Shown piece after piece: positions 10,001 through 17,583 of a DNA stretch of 64,000 nucleotides. This DNA is from JAJYIV01 sp964616135 (GTDB lineage: Bacteria > Patescibacteriota > Patescibacteriia > UBA9934 > GWF2-40-263). The stretch's first letter is position 1, and every line of letters begins with the position of its first letter. A model generated the notes under the pieces. It had not been told where the DNA came from and did no database searches. It was given only the letters and a program-made list of their open reading frames with translations. Where the stretch lies: the NCBI GenBank assembly GCA_964616135.1, contig CAZTTQ010000002.1:1-64000 (forward strand). Direction: 5' to 3'. Made by a program: the position numbers and the translations under genes.

Positions 10001-11001
10001 GTCTGTCCGGCCGTCATCGCGAGGTTAAGGCCCGAGAAGTTGACTTCGCGGGAAGCGGAGTTGACGGAGCGGGCGTTCACAAGGCGCGTGTTCCCATCAA
10101 AAAGGTACACGTTCAGCGTGGAACCCGTGCCGCCGAGGCCGCCCTGCTTCACCACGATGGAGTTCACCGTCGTCGCGCTCGAAGCGGACAGGTTGAACTT
10201 CATGAGGGTGACGTTCGTCGCGGAGGCCGGAATCGACATGGCCGCCGGAGAGTCAGAAGCGAGGGAGACGGAGAGTCCGCCGCCGATGGCCTGCTCAGGG
10301 AGCTGGGCCGCATCAGACAACCAGGCTTCCTTGCCAGTCACGTCGGAACCCGAGGACATCGCGGACAAGTTAATGCCGGAGCCGTCGAGAGCGAGGCGGG
10401 ACTGCAGGCGGTTCGCGCTGAAACCAGCGGAAGTCACCTTGCGCTTGGCGCCGTTCTGGACGACGTAGTAGGTGCCGTCCGCCGCCTTCACGAGGGCGCC
10501 GTTGTAGGCGTTGGCCGCGGAAGTCAGGGAAGCGCCGACTGTGTAGTCGACGAAGAAGACGTCAGCAACGTCATCGATGAACTGGTTCCAGTCGGAGCCG
10601 GCGAGGCCGGAGGCGACGGATTCAGATTCGATCCAGCGGAGGGAACCGTTGGGGGCGATTGCGTAGGTCTTGGGATCGCTCTGGATCTTGATCCAGCGAG
10701 CACCCGGGCGATAGGCGACGTTGCCACCGAGCGGGATAGCCGCCAGGGCGCTGTCGGAAATCTTCTGGACGCCCGAGAAATCAGCGTACCAGGAGAGGTA
10801 CGTCTTTTCGTTCGGGAAGGCGTAGCGCTTGCCGTCATTGCCCTGGTAATAGAGCGTGGACAGCGTCGTTCCACGGATCACATCGCCAGCGTTGGCGGCG
10901 TGGGCCGTGAGAGGGGCGACGAAGGACGCGGCGCCGACGGACCACAACATGGTGGCGGTGGCGACGGCCGTCGTAAGACCCTTCTTAAGGGAATCGTGCA
11001 T
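7075..11001 (-). CDS. Large exported S-layer-like protein with DGKR module
   Basis: 1308 aa. A signal peptide ends at LTAHA (35). Residues ~48-160 are the shared module (YYQGNDGKRYAFP, SWYADFSGVQ, IKIQSDPKTYAI, LRWI, GSDWN), followed by the second short motif NGALVKAADGTYYVV. The remaining ~1050 residues are Thr/Ser/Ala/Gly/Asp-rich beta-sandwich-like sequence with spaced repeats of the kind KFNLSASSATTVNS / VSKFKVTASTEDFLIKKLTVKV and ...LNVGDVTTDNKGSGD. Pattern and size fit an S-layer or major surface protein. It ends in ...TGGTIVY with no sorting motif recognised, so attachment is probably through the N-terminal module. The sigma/DUF5667 pair lies directly upstream, separated by ~206 noncoding bases. 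Confidence 0.85.
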   Translation of the reverse strand: MHDSLKKGLTTAVATATMLWSVGAASFVAPLTAHAANAGDVIRGTTLSTLYYQGNDGKRYAFPNEKTYLSWYADFSGVQKISDSALAAIPLGGNVAYRPGARWIKIQSDPKTYAIAPNGSLRWIESESVASGLAGSDWNQFIDDVADVFFVDYTVGASLTSAANAYNGALVKAADGTYYVVQNGAKRKVTSAGFSANRLQSRLALDGSGINLSAMSSGSDVTGKEAWLSDAAQLPEQAIGGGLSVSLASDSPAAMSIPASATNVTLMKFNLSASSATTVNSIVVKQGGLGGTGSTLNVYLFDGNTRLVNARSVNSASREVNFSGLNLAMTAGQTKTLSVVADMALNPTAGDTVSFEIASASAIVGGSTVSGSFPVKGATMSVATQDVGGLTLVKSGSITNPTIGQKQAVIGEFKLTAGAEEGTKIQRIRLDVNEATSHSNYNLYQNNTLVAVGTRTASDKVDFVFTNPFEITQGNNKIFQLKADIGGQNGDDISVALEETTDIYAVGTKYGFGVTVTNTSYGTTNCTASSSNCSFSDVQGGKLTVAFNGPSASKFKVDQTGLVLMDLTVTSQNSVTVRDFDFLLSGSDFKGVTGNNYQNFRLVNKATGATVAGPEEFDTAFGSLTNSAERVSFSDDWSMNAGQSIDLQLVVDAKGDDGSLYDVAANDTITATWDQDGMSARDGNNDELTIANGGIVPGADLVGNAMTAQTSSLTVAVSQPPSSTTYVKGSNGVPMLGLSLTAGPASAVNVSALTLSASGETDTIGSWSRDVAVTSLISSCSIYDGVSGALVDGPESLGSSDAAEYAGTDNNVTFNGFAWPIPAGETGKLIAKCNVANGTLTSGGATDFLALSLNNNDDLTATDSEGDSVIANGGAAGDALTLNTVATDGDAAGIIYQTIAASGTLAFANAADAPTSTIILSNSTGVAVSKFKVTASTEDFLIKKLTVKVDANSGVLPAVSNVILEYKDQAGATKTASGVIASSVAKFDGLTMYARKDEPTFVTVKLNVGDVTTDNKGSGDVVDMELHSSTAAPGEFEANGLSSGTTLADADVDAGSAVTGWNVGGAATDSFLAPTGALHEIRKTKPTISLASGSPSGAGIPGLNEVLRFNVSADSRGAVTMSEITFGFNATDNNGDTASGNWQSCDGGDGDGTGSEDLGMEDADLNLYEASDMSTDLLGTGAANAARVKLIKSDKTVCADTEAIRYININLEGSSGTAQEIGAGATKTYILKIDSTNASASNDDSLRIDIVDEATASTSGGAMDKAIEWDDSNLTNTTNSTGSADTGAVDIDGDFIKNLPVTGGTIVY

Positions 11002-11111
11002 AGGTAAAGGAAACTGCGATGAACCTTTTAGGTGAATAACGCGAGACGCGGCCTTTCGGCCTCGACCTTATGCGCTCGCAAACGAGCCTTGGAGACGATC
11101 CGCCTCCAACG

Positions 11112-11139
11112 TAGATCGTGGATCGTAGATCGCAGATCG
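11112..11139. repeat. Four tandem 7-bp units in the gap before the S-layer-like gene
   Basis: TAGATCG, TGGATCG, TAGATCG, CAGATCG run head to tail in the 206-base noncoding stretch between the DUF5667 gene and the 1308-aa gene. The rest of this stretch shows no clear gene or hairpin. Confidence 0.7.
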
Positions 11140-11207
11140 TCAGAAGGGCGACTTCTGAACGTTCCACGTTATGCGTTCTACGTTTCACTTTCTAAGTTGG
11201 AAGCCGA

Positions 11208-12284
11208 TCACTTCCCCTCGGACGTTTCTTCTGTGTTGGAACGGAGCGTGGTGAGTTCGATTTCTTTCTGCGCGATCTGCGGCTCGCGTTCGTCCAGCAC
11301 TGCGTCCGCCTGCTGCAGGATGGCGAAGGCGCGGCGGTAGCCGCCGGCGGCCATCACGTTCAGCGCGTCCGCGAGCGACCGGTCAAAGCCCTGAACGGCC
11401 GTCAGCGATTCCGCAACGAACGCTTGCACATCAGCCGCCTCCTGTGCGGGCAATCCGCTGGAAGCGAGGCGCAGCGTAGAGAGACGCGCACGGGACGAGG
11501 ACAAGCGCGTGGAGACCTGCTGGTATTCACGCTGGAAGCTTTGGGCGACTTCCGCGCCGGAGACCGGCTCCTGCGTGCTTTCAAAGGAGCGGACCAGGGC
11601 GTTTACGGACTGTGTTTCTGCCTGCTTGACCGCGTCTTTTACCTCCTCCGCCTCTTTCTTTGCGTCTGCCGGCGCGTCTATGGCCGTTTGCTGGGCCAGC
11701 GCAGACAAGGCGTCGGTCTTACGCGTCAGAATGGCGGTGAGCGTGGCGGCGCTTTTTGGATCAACCGTTTCCAGGGTGGCCAGCTCTCCGTGGGCGGAGT
11801 CTAGTTCCCCTTTCAGCCCGGCGATAACCGTCTCCATGTTGCCTTTCTTTTCTACGGCCGTGCCGGAGGTGATTTCAATCGCCTCTTGCAAGCGCCGTTC
11901 CGCGAACGTGGTATGGAGGCGGATGCGGTCCTGGCTGGACCCGGCAAACCGGATCTGGACGCGTTCCCCAGCCAACTTTACCGGATAAAGGATGTCTCCC
12001 GGCAGACTGTTGCTGGCGGCGGCCGTAGTAGCCCACCCGGAAAGGAGAAGGCCCGCGGCGCCGGCCGTCATGGCTAACGGGCGCATGAAGGCGTTGGTGA
12101 ATTCCCAGCGAACGTAGCCCAGGTAATCCGCCACCGTGTACTTGGACAGTTGCGGCTGGTCCCATCCAAGGTCCTTCCACAAACGAGCCTTGCTCTTTTT
12201 GAGGTCCGTAGACGAAAAACCACCGCCCATTTCAGGGGTGTTTTTGACGCGATCCATCAGTTGGAGGAAAGCGCGGTCGTCCAT
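11208..12284 (-). CDS. DUF5667-type membrane protein, probable anti-sigma-like partner
   Basis: 358 aa. The N-terminal ~80 residues are cytoplasmic and charged. One membrane segment (MTAGAAGLLLSGWATTAAA) is followed directly by SLPGDILYPVKLAGERVQI and RIRLHTTFAERRLQEAIEI, the sequence type annotated DUF5667. A long helical, Ala/Glu/Gln-rich extracytoplasmic part follows with several predicted coiled-coil stretches. It starts 9 bases after the sigma factor stop, so the pair is an operon. By analogy with ECF sigma operons it may hold or release the sigma factor in response to envelope state; this role is inferred from position. Confidence 0.8.
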   Translation of the reverse strand: MDDRAFLQLMDRVKNTPEMGGGFSSTDLKKSKARLWKDLGWDQPQLSKYTVADYLGYVRWEFTNAFMRPLAMTAGAAGLLLSGWATTAAASNSLPGDILYPVKLAGERVQIRFAGSSQDRIRLHTTFAERRLQEAIEITSGTAVEKKGNMETVIAGLKGELDSAHGELATLETVDPKSAATLTAILTRKTDALSALAQQTAIDAPADAKKEAEEVKDAVKQAETQSVNALVRSFESTQEPVSGAEVAQSFQREYQQVSTRLSSSRARLSTLRLASSGLPAQEAADVQAFVAESLTAVQGFDRSLADALNVMAAGGYRRAFAILQQADAVLDEREPQIAQKEIELTTLRSNTEETSEGK

Positions 12285-12293
12285 ACGGGGAAC

Positions 12294-12848
12294 TTAGGGG
12301 AAACGTTTTTGAATGCGCTTCTTGAGACGATGGAGCAGCACGTGTGTGGCGTTCTCGGTCTTTTCAATCCGCTCGGCGACTTCCGCAACGGACAAGCCAT
12401 CCAGAAACCGGAGGGAAAAGGCCAGGCGCTCGTCCTCGGTAAATTCTTCCATCACTTCCTTTACCAAGGCGAGTTCCGTCTTGGCTTCCGTGCGGCGCAT
12501 GTCAGCGCCGTCGTCCGAAGCCAGATGTTCCAGCGTGCCTTCTTCCGCGTCCAGCGTTTCCGTCGCCGGACGCTTGCGGCGGTAGAACTCCGCGATGCCG
12601 GCCCGGGCGATGGTGAAGACCAAACCCGAGGCGCTCTCCACGTGGGTGCTGACCAGGTAATTCCAGGCCCGCAGGAAGGTCAGAGAAAGGATGTCTTCCG
12701 CGTCTTCCTTGGAAGGAAGTTTCGCGCGCAAGAACCGGAACACGCCGGGGGCGTATTGGTCGTGCAGCTCGCCGAACGCGGACCGGTCCTTATGGACGCG
12801 GATGCGATACAGCAAGAAGGTTTCTTTTTGAGCCTTCGGCGTGGACAC
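12294..12848 (-). CDS. ECF-type RNA polymerase sigma factor
   Basis: 184 aa from a GTG start (12848); no in-frame ATG lies upstream. Region 2 is at residues ~25-65 (DQYAPGVFRFLRAKL, EDAEDILSLTFLRAW). Region 4 is at ~135-182 (TEDERLAFSLRFLDGLSVAEVAERI with the helix-turn-helix, then VLLHRLKKRIQK). Regions 1 and 3 are absent, as expected for sigma-70 group 4. It would recruit polymerase to a small regulon; the adjacent surface-protein genes are candidate targets. First gene of a two-gene operon with the DUF5667 protein. Confidence 0.9.
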   Translation of the reverse strand: MSTPKAQKETFLLYRIRVHKDRSAFGELHDQYAPGVFRFLRAKLPSKEDAEDILSLTFLRAWNYLVSTHVESASGLVFTIARAGIAEFYRRKRPATETLDAEEGTLEHLASDDGADMRRTEAKTELALVKEVMEEFTEDERLAFSLRFLDGLSVAEVAERIEKTENATHVLLHRLKKRIQKRFP

Positions 12849-12945
12849 AAGTGATGTTGGTATGGGGTTGCCAAACCTTACAGCCGACGAATATTAGGGC
12901 TCACCCTAGCGAAAACTGGGGAAAAAATCAATGGTCTGACCCGAA

Positions 12946-12991
12946 TATTTGACTTTTTCCCTTTATTTGTCTACTCTAGCGTAGTCAAATA
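12946..12991 (+). promoter_or_regulatory. Promoter of the HTH gene enclosed by an 8-bp inverted repeat
   Basis: TTGACT (12949-12954), 17-base spacer, TACTCT (12972-12977). The promoter is bracketed by TATTTGAC (12946-12953) and GTCAAATA (12984-12991), a perfect inverted repeat whose left arm contains the -35. This is a possible operator, perhaps for the HTH protein itself. Confidence 0.6.
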
Positions 12992-13003
12992 ACATGATTT
13001 GGT

Positions 13004-13297
13004 ATGTCCTTGGACACGGTTGTACGCATCACTGTATCAGAAGCGGCCCGTCTCTTTGGCGTCAGCCAGCGCACCATCCGTCGGGCCTTGACTGCCCAGG
13101 AAATCACCTACGTGGTGGTCCAGGGGCGCTACAAAATCAACTTCGAATCGGTCCTGCGGTGGTCCCAAAGCGCCTCAACCGTGCGAAATAAACGCGATAA
13201 ACGCGGAATTGGGCAGTACGTGGAAAAATGGAAGATCAAGAACAAGTTGTATTCCCCGAACCCCCAAGTCCTGAAAGACCAAGATCCCACGCCGTAG
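13004..13297 (+). CDS. Small MerR/excisionase-like HTH DNA-binding protein
   Basis: 97 aa from ATG 13004. Residues ~8-50 (ITVSEAARLFGVSQRTIRRALTA and YVVVQGRYKINFESVLRW) are a winged helix-turn-helix of the excisionase/MerR N-terminal type, with the wing carrying GRYKI. A basic C-terminal tail follows. Likely a local transcription regulator; no integrase lies beside it, so an excisionase role is unlikely. It is divergent from the sigma operon and precedes the glycosyltransferase gene. Its stop codon falls in the loop of its terminator. Confidence 0.8.
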   Translation: MSLDTVVRITVSEAARLFGVSQRTIRRALTAQEITYVVVQGRYKINFESVLRWSQSASTVRNKRDKRGIGQYVEKWKIKNKLYSPNPQVLKDQDPTP

Positions 13298-13312
13298 GCG
13301 TGGGTCTTTATT
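13286..13312 (+). terminator. Terminator with the stop codon in the loop
   Basis: CCCACGCC (13286-13293), loop GTA, GGCGTGGG (13297-13304), then TCTTTATTTT. The TAG stop of the HTH gene is 13295-13297. Confidence 0.75.
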
Positions 13313-13347
13313 TTGCCTGAAATAAGCCAATAATCGACCATTTACTC

Positions 13348-13376
13348 TTGACAAAAAGCCCATTTTCGGGTACTAT
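13348..13376 (+). promoter_or_regulatory. Promoter of the GT4 glycosyltransferase gene
   Basis: Perfect TTGACA (13348-13353), 17-base spacer, TACTAT (13371-13376). Transcription would start near 13383, giving a ~39-base leader without SD. Confidence 0.8.
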
Positions 13377-13421
13377 TCCCCCTTAACTCAACGGCAGAAA
13401 TAGGCCAAACACAGCCCAAAT

Positions 13422-14582
13422 ATGAAGATCGCCATGATCGGACAAAAGGGCATTCCTGCGGCGGCCGGCGGCATTGAACGCCACGTCGAGGAACTTTCCG
13501 TGGAACTCGCCAAGCGCGGCCACGAGGTGCTTGTGTTTTGCCGCCGTTGGTATGTCTGGCCGGTGCACACCTATAAGAACGTGCGCTGTATCGCCACCCC
13601 GTCCATCCGCACCAAGCACTTGGACGCCATCACGCACACCTTCACGTCCATTCTGCGTGCCGTATGGGAAGGCGCCGACGTCTTCCACATCCACGGCGTG
13701 GGCCCCGCCCTGCTCTCCTGGTTGCCGCGCATCTTGCGCCCGTCCGCCCGCGTCATCGTGACCTTCCACTGCATTGACCGCTCCCACGGCAAGTGGGGCC
13801 GTCTGGCAAAGTTCATGCTCCGCCTGGGCGAATGGATCGCGTTGCGCGCGCCGCATGCGACCGTCGTCGTATCCAAGGCCCTCCAAACGTACGTGCGCAT
13901 GCAGTACGAATTGGACGCGGTGTACATTCCGAACGGGACCCGCTTCAACACGGCACGCCCGAACCTGGAATTGGTAAAGGACTTCGGCCTGGCGCCGGGA
14001 GCGTACCTGCTCTTCTGCGCCCGCCTCGTTCGCCATAAGGGCGCCCACCTCTTGGTGGAGGCCTGGAAGCGTCTGCAGACGGAGCGCCCCGACCTGACCG
14101 CCGGCAAAAAGCTGGCGATCGTCGGCGGCTCCGCCTTTACGGACGGCTACGTGGAGGAATTGCGCGCCCAAGTCGGCGACGACCCGACGGTCGTCCTGAC
14201 CGGCACCCAAACGGGTGACGCGCTCCACGCGCTGTTCGCCGGCGCCTACGCCGTCGTGCACCCTTCTGAATCCGAAGGATTGCCGATCTCCGTCCTGGAA
14301 GCCATGTCCTACGGCAAATGCGTGCTGTCTTCCGACATTCCGGAAAACCTGGAACTGACGGAACGCCACGGTATGTCCTTCCGTACGGGCCACCTGGACG
14401 ACCTGGTCCGCAAAATGGAAATGCTCCTGGAACACCCGGACCTCGTGTCCGCCGTGGGCGCCGACGCCCGCGCCTGGGTATCCAAGCACTACGACTGGGA
14501 GGATATCGGCGAACAGACCGAATACCTCTACGAAGCCGTGGAATTCATCCCGGACCTGAAGACGCAGGCGCACGGCGCCTAA
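13422..14582 (+). CDS. GT4-family glycosyltransferase
   Basis: 386 aa, usual GT4 length. The N-terminal Rossmann domain starts MKIAMIGQKGIPAAAGGIERHVEEL, with the glycine-rich acceptor-side loop. DVFHIHGVGP and the central VIVTFHC follow. The C-terminal nucleotide-sugar domain has YLLFCARLVRHKGAHLLVEAW and the E-x7-E segment in PSESEGLPISVLEAMSYGK. It transfers a sugar from an activated donor to a lipid-linked or glycan acceptor on the cytoplasmic side. Context with a second GT4 and an O-antigen ligase points to surface polysaccharide synthesis. It has its own promoter and a strong terminator. Confidence 0.92.
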   Translation: MKIAMIGQKGIPAAAGGIERHVEELSVELAKRGHEVLVFCRRWYVWPVHTYKNVRCIATPSIRTKHLDAITHTFTSILRAVWEGADVFHIHGVGPALLSWLPRILRPSARVIVTFHCIDRSHGKWGRLAKFMLRLGEWIALRAPHATVVVSKALQTYVRMQYELDAVYIPNGTRFNTARPNLELVKDFGLAPGAYLLFCARLVRHKGAHLLVEAWKRLQTERPDLTAGKKLAIVGGSAFTDGYVEELRAQVGDDPTVVLTGTQTGDALHALFAGAYAVVHPSESEGLPISVLEAMSYGKCVLSSDIPENLELTERHGMSFRTGHLDDLVRKMEMLLEHPDLVSAVGADARAWVSKHYDWEDIGEQTEYLYEAVEFIPDLKTQAHGA

Positions 14583-14585
14583 GAA

Positions 14586-14614
14586 AAAACACCCGGCCAT
14601 TGGCCGGGTGTTTT
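14586..14614. terminator. Terminator between convergent glycosyltransferase genes
   Basis: AAAACACCCGGCC (14586-14598), ATT loop, GGCCGGGTGTTTT (14602-14614); it works in both orientations. Confidence 0.85.
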
Positions 14615-14716
14615 GTTTGTATTTTGTTCGCGTTGACAGGGGTGGCCCGAACTCTGTTTTCACCTTCCCTGCCCTGCCCTTCCGCGGCATTTTTTTATTT
14701 TTCCTAAGGAAGTGAC

Positions 14717-14745
14717 TGTGGATAGTCCCCACCCGCTTATCCACA
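14717..14745. promoter_or_regulatory. Inverted pair of DnaA-box-like sequences
   Basis: TTATCCACA (14737-14745) matches the classical DnaA box exactly. TGTGGATAG (14717-14725) is its inverted partner with one mismatch. They lie in the 137 bases between the terminator and the second GT4 gene. No AT-rich unwinding region or dnaA gene is nearby, so the meaning is uncertain. Confidence 0.3.
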
Positions 14746-14751
14746 GCACGC

Positions 14752-15975
14752 TCATCCGTGGCGGGTCGCCATGGCGTCCGCGTACGCTTCCAAGACCTTC
14801 GGCCAATGGTGCCGGACGTGAAAACGGCCTTCCGTCTCCGCCCGCGCGTTGCGTCCGAGCGACGCCCGCAGCGGTTCGTCCCGGACTAAACGGTCCAAGG
14901 CTTCGGCCCAGGCGGAAACGTCCATAGGCGGCACCAAGGAACCCGTATGGCCGTCCGTCACGACTTCCGGCAGTGCGCCGCTGTTGCTGGCCACGACCGG
15001 TTTGCCGTGCGCCATCGCCTCCAAAGCCACCAGGCCGAAGATTTCGCGCATTCGTGACGGGACGGCGACAGCCAGGGCGCCGGCGTATTCTTCTTCCAAC
15101 GCCGCGCCGGAACGGTAGCCGGCGAACGTAACGTTCGAGAGTCCTTCCGCCAATCGTTTTAGCGCCGCCTCCTGCGGGCCGGAACCGACGATGCGAAACG
15201 GCACGTGCGGCAACAGACGCGCGGCAGCAATGAGCGTTTCCACTCCTTTGACCGGCATCAGGCGGCCAACGAAGAGCACGTAGCCCTTGTGATCGTACGT
15301 GGGCCGAATGGAAACGGGATCAATTCCAAACGGCAACACGCGGACTTTTTCCGCCGGAAATCCCGCCGAGAGCAATTCGTTCGCGATGTACTGCGACGGA
15401 CAGAGGAATACGTCCACGAAGCGTTCGTACAATCCCAACTTCCGATGAAAAGCGAATGTGCCGGCCTGCAACAGGCTGGCCAAGAACGAACGTTTGTGGA
15501 ACTTCGTCCCGGCCGCTTCCCACACGCCCATGCCCTTCACGTCCTGGGCGGCCCCTTCCGCCGGACGGTCGTATTGCGGAGACACCAAGTGGTGGTCGTG
15601 CACGGTCATCACGACGGGAACCTTCTGCGCGTGGAATGTGTGCAGTACGGACGGCGACAACTGCGTGTACACGTTGTGAATGTGGGCCACGTCCGGACGC
15701 GTGTCATGCACCAGGTGCGCCAAGTTGCGCCGGGCTTCAAGCGAATACAGCATGCGGCCGAGGGTACGCAGCCCCTGCCAACCGGCCGACAGGCGCTCCG
15801 TCTGCACGAACGACGGAAAATACCGTTCATACGGCGTCGGGAGGTTTTCCGGATGCTTCATGGCAAACGGCACCACCGTGTGGCCCGCATCGCGTAGCCA
15901 ATGGGACAGGTCGAAAAAGTACCGGTCGGCGCCCCACCGGGGATAATAGAACTTGTTCGCCTGGAGAATGGTCAT
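14752..15975 (-). CDS. GT4-family glycosyltransferase
   Basis: 407 aa from ATG 15975, which overlaps the TGA of the upstream ligase gene (ATGA), so translation is coupled; the frame is open further upstream but that part lies in the ligase gene. N-terminal motif ILQANKFYYPRWGADRYFFDL, then PDVAHIHNVYTQLSP and VPVVMTVHDHHLVSP. C-terminal domain: YVLFVGRLMPVKGVETLIAAA, FRIVGSGPQEAALKRLA and SRMREIFGLVALEAMAHGKPVVASNSG with the E-x7-E pair. These are all standard GT4 marks. Probable role is adding a sugar to a surface glycan together with the ligase/polymerase encoded before it. Confidence 0.92.
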   Translation of the reverse strand: MTILQANKFYYPRWGADRYFFDLSHWLRDAGHTVVPFAMKHPENLPTPYERYFPSFVQTERLSAGWQGLRTLGRMLYSLEARRNLAHLVHDTRPDVAHIHNVYTQLSPSVLHTFHAQKVPVVMTVHDHHLVSPQYDRPAEGAAQDVKGMGVWEAAGTKFHKRSFLASLLQAGTFAFHRKLGLYERFVDVFLCPSQYIANELLSAGFPAEKVRVLPFGIDPVSIRPTYDHKGYVLFVGRLMPVKGVETLIAAARLLPHVPFRIVGSGPQEAALKRLAEGLSNVTFAGYRSGAALEEEYAGALAVAVPSRMREIFGLVALEAMAHGKPVVASNSGALPEVVTDGHTGSLVPPMDVSAWAEALDRLVRDEPLRASLGRNARAETEGRFHVRHHWPKVLEAYADAMATRHG

Positions 15976-17501
15976 ACGGAGGAATCTTCTTTGGTCTGGG
16001 CCGCGAGCAGGCAGACGACGCAGGCGCCGTACATCCACAGGTAGAAACCGAACGTGCGGATTTCAAACGCGGTGGAAAGGAACCCGATCAAAGAGGCACC
16101 AAGCATGGCTGCCGCGTATCCACCGCCAAGCGCGCGGGAGAATGGATCCTTCCCTTCTTGAAAGAGGCGAATGCCCGCACGGATCAACAGGACGTACATC
16201 CACAAGAACGCCAGGAACCCGATCGTGCCTGTTTCGCCCCAAATGGAGAACCAATTATTGTCGATGTACCCGTCCGTCCCATAGACGCCAAACGGCAACC
16301 CCAATTTGTCGTATGTCTTGGTATTGCCCAACGCGGCAGCGGCACCCCCGCCGTATTGTCCGGGCCCGTGACCGAAGAACGGTGAGGCGGGAATCACCAC
16401 CGTTGGCGTCTGGACGGCCCAGAACACGCGGCCGAGCCCGTAGTATTCCCCACGCCAACGGGCGTAGGAAAAGGTCTCATAGAAGCGTTCGACAAACGTC
16501 TGCCCAGGCGCCTCCGTAATAAACCGGACGTTCAAGCCGGACAATCCAACGTAACCGAACAACAAGGCGGCGGAAACCACGGCGGCGGCCACGACGCGGC
16601 GGTCCCGGTACAACACGACCGCGACAAAGAGGAACGCGCCCAAGAACGCAAACCACGACGCGCGAGAAAACGTAAACACCAAGGCCGGCACGCCCAACCC
16701 GAGCAACCACCACAGTTCCTTACGGGACGTGCGGTACGCCGGGTCATACAGGAACGCCACGGCCAACCCGAGGAAAAACGCCAGGAGGTTTCCCAACCGG
16801 TCATACCGTCCGAGCGTGGCGAACACGCGCGAGCCCGGGTCCCAAAACTCCGACGTGCCGGACGTGAGCGTGATGTCCCCGAACGTGCGGACGTCGGACG
16901 GCAGTAAAAAACCGTCCAGTACCCCGCCCGTCAGGCGCTGGATGATGCCCAACGCCGCCTGGAACAATGCCACGCCAAATAACCAAATGGTGAGCCGCTT
17001 CACATACGCCTTGTCCGGCGCCAGCTGGCGGACGATGAAGAACAGGAACACGAACCGGAGGATCTGCCGCACGCCGAGCGCCGCAATGGAAATCGGCACG
17101 GCATTGATTAAGGTCGAAGCGAACAAGACGACCAAGAAGAGCGCAAACGGCAGGTCCAACGCCGATGTCTTGTATTCCCTGTGTCCGAACACTACCCGGA
17201 ACACGACGAGGGCGAGCAGCACGTAAATAAGCACTTCGGGAACGTACCGGACGAATACGTACGCCTCGTCCGGGACGAATTTCAGCAGAAACGGTTCGAA
17301 CGGCAGGTACACCGCCAAGGCGGCGATGGCCGCCAACGGCCGCTGCACCGCCCAAATACCGGCCAGGATGCCCAATACGGCGAACAGCGGGATCCAAGCG
17401 GAGGTAAACCGCTGGACCAGGGCAAGACCGAGTACGCCAAAGCCAAACAACCAAAGCAGGGCCTTGGACGGGACCGAAAAGCGTGGAACGGCTCCCTCCA
17501 T
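15972..17501 (-). CDS. O-antigen ligase / Wzy-type polytopic membrane protein
   Basis: 509 aa from ATG 17501, chosen because the frame upstream runs through the neighbouring terminator. About 11-12 membrane segments are separated by short loops. A large extracytoplasmic loop (~residues 325-420, including FETFSYARWRGEYYGLG, FFGHGPGQYGGGAA and DNNWFSIWGETG) fits the Wzy_C/WaaL family, where conserved Arg, His and Gly-rich motifs in this loop act in glycan transfer. It would polymerise or ligate undecaprenyl-linked glycan outside the membrane. Coupled to the downstream GT4 gene by a 4-base overlap. Confidence 0.85.
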   Translation of the reverse strand: MEGAVPRFSVPSKALLWLFGFGVLGLALVQRFTSAWIPLFAVLGILAGIWAVQRPLAAIAALAVYLPFEPFLLKFVPDEAYVFVRYVPEVLIYVLLALVVFRVVFGHREYKTSALDLPFALFLVVLFASTLINAVPISIAALGVRQILRFVFLFFIVRQLAPDKAYVKRLTIWLFGVALFQAALGIIQRLTGGVLDGFLLPSDVRTFGDITLTSGTSEFWDPGSRVFATLGRYDRLGNLLAFFLGLAVAFLYDPAYRTSRKELWWLLGLGVPALVFTFSRASWFAFLGAFLFVAVVLYRDRRVVAAAVVSAALLFGYVGLSGLNVRFITEAPGQTFVERFYETFSYARWRGEYYGLGRVFWAVQTPTVVIPASPFFGHGPGQYGGGAAAALGNTKTYDKLGLPFGVYGTDGYIDNNWFSIWGETGTIGFLAFLWMYVLLIRAGIRLFQEGKDPFSRALGGGYAAAMLGASLIGFLSTAFEIRTFGFYLWMYGACVVCLLAAQTKEDSSV

Positions 17502-17528
17502 ATCCCCTTCATGATAGCACGGGAAAAG

Positions 17529-17576
17529 AAAAAACCGGCGGCCAGGACCTCTCGAGTGAGAGATCCCGGTCGCCGG
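17529..17576 (-). terminator. Long hairpin terminator of the MopE-like gene
   Basis: CCGGCG (17535-17540) pairs with CGCCGG (17571-17576); the inner arms also pair, closing with CTCTC-GAGT-GAGAG. Six A (17529-17534) give the T tract on the minus strand. Marks the left edge of the high-GC island. Confidence 0.8.
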
Positions 17577-17583
17577 CAAGAAC

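Noticed and set aside
8875..11007. 710-codon plus-strand frame over the S-layer-like gene
   Set aside because: It is antisense to a protein with signal peptide, domain homology and terminator; the translated product is low-complexity Arg/Gly/Val.
13383..14744. Long open frame antisense to the GT4 gene
   Set aside because: The opposite strand encodes a complete glycosyltransferase with promoter and terminator. The antisense product is Arg/Gly/His-rich without domains, a by-product of GC-rich codons.
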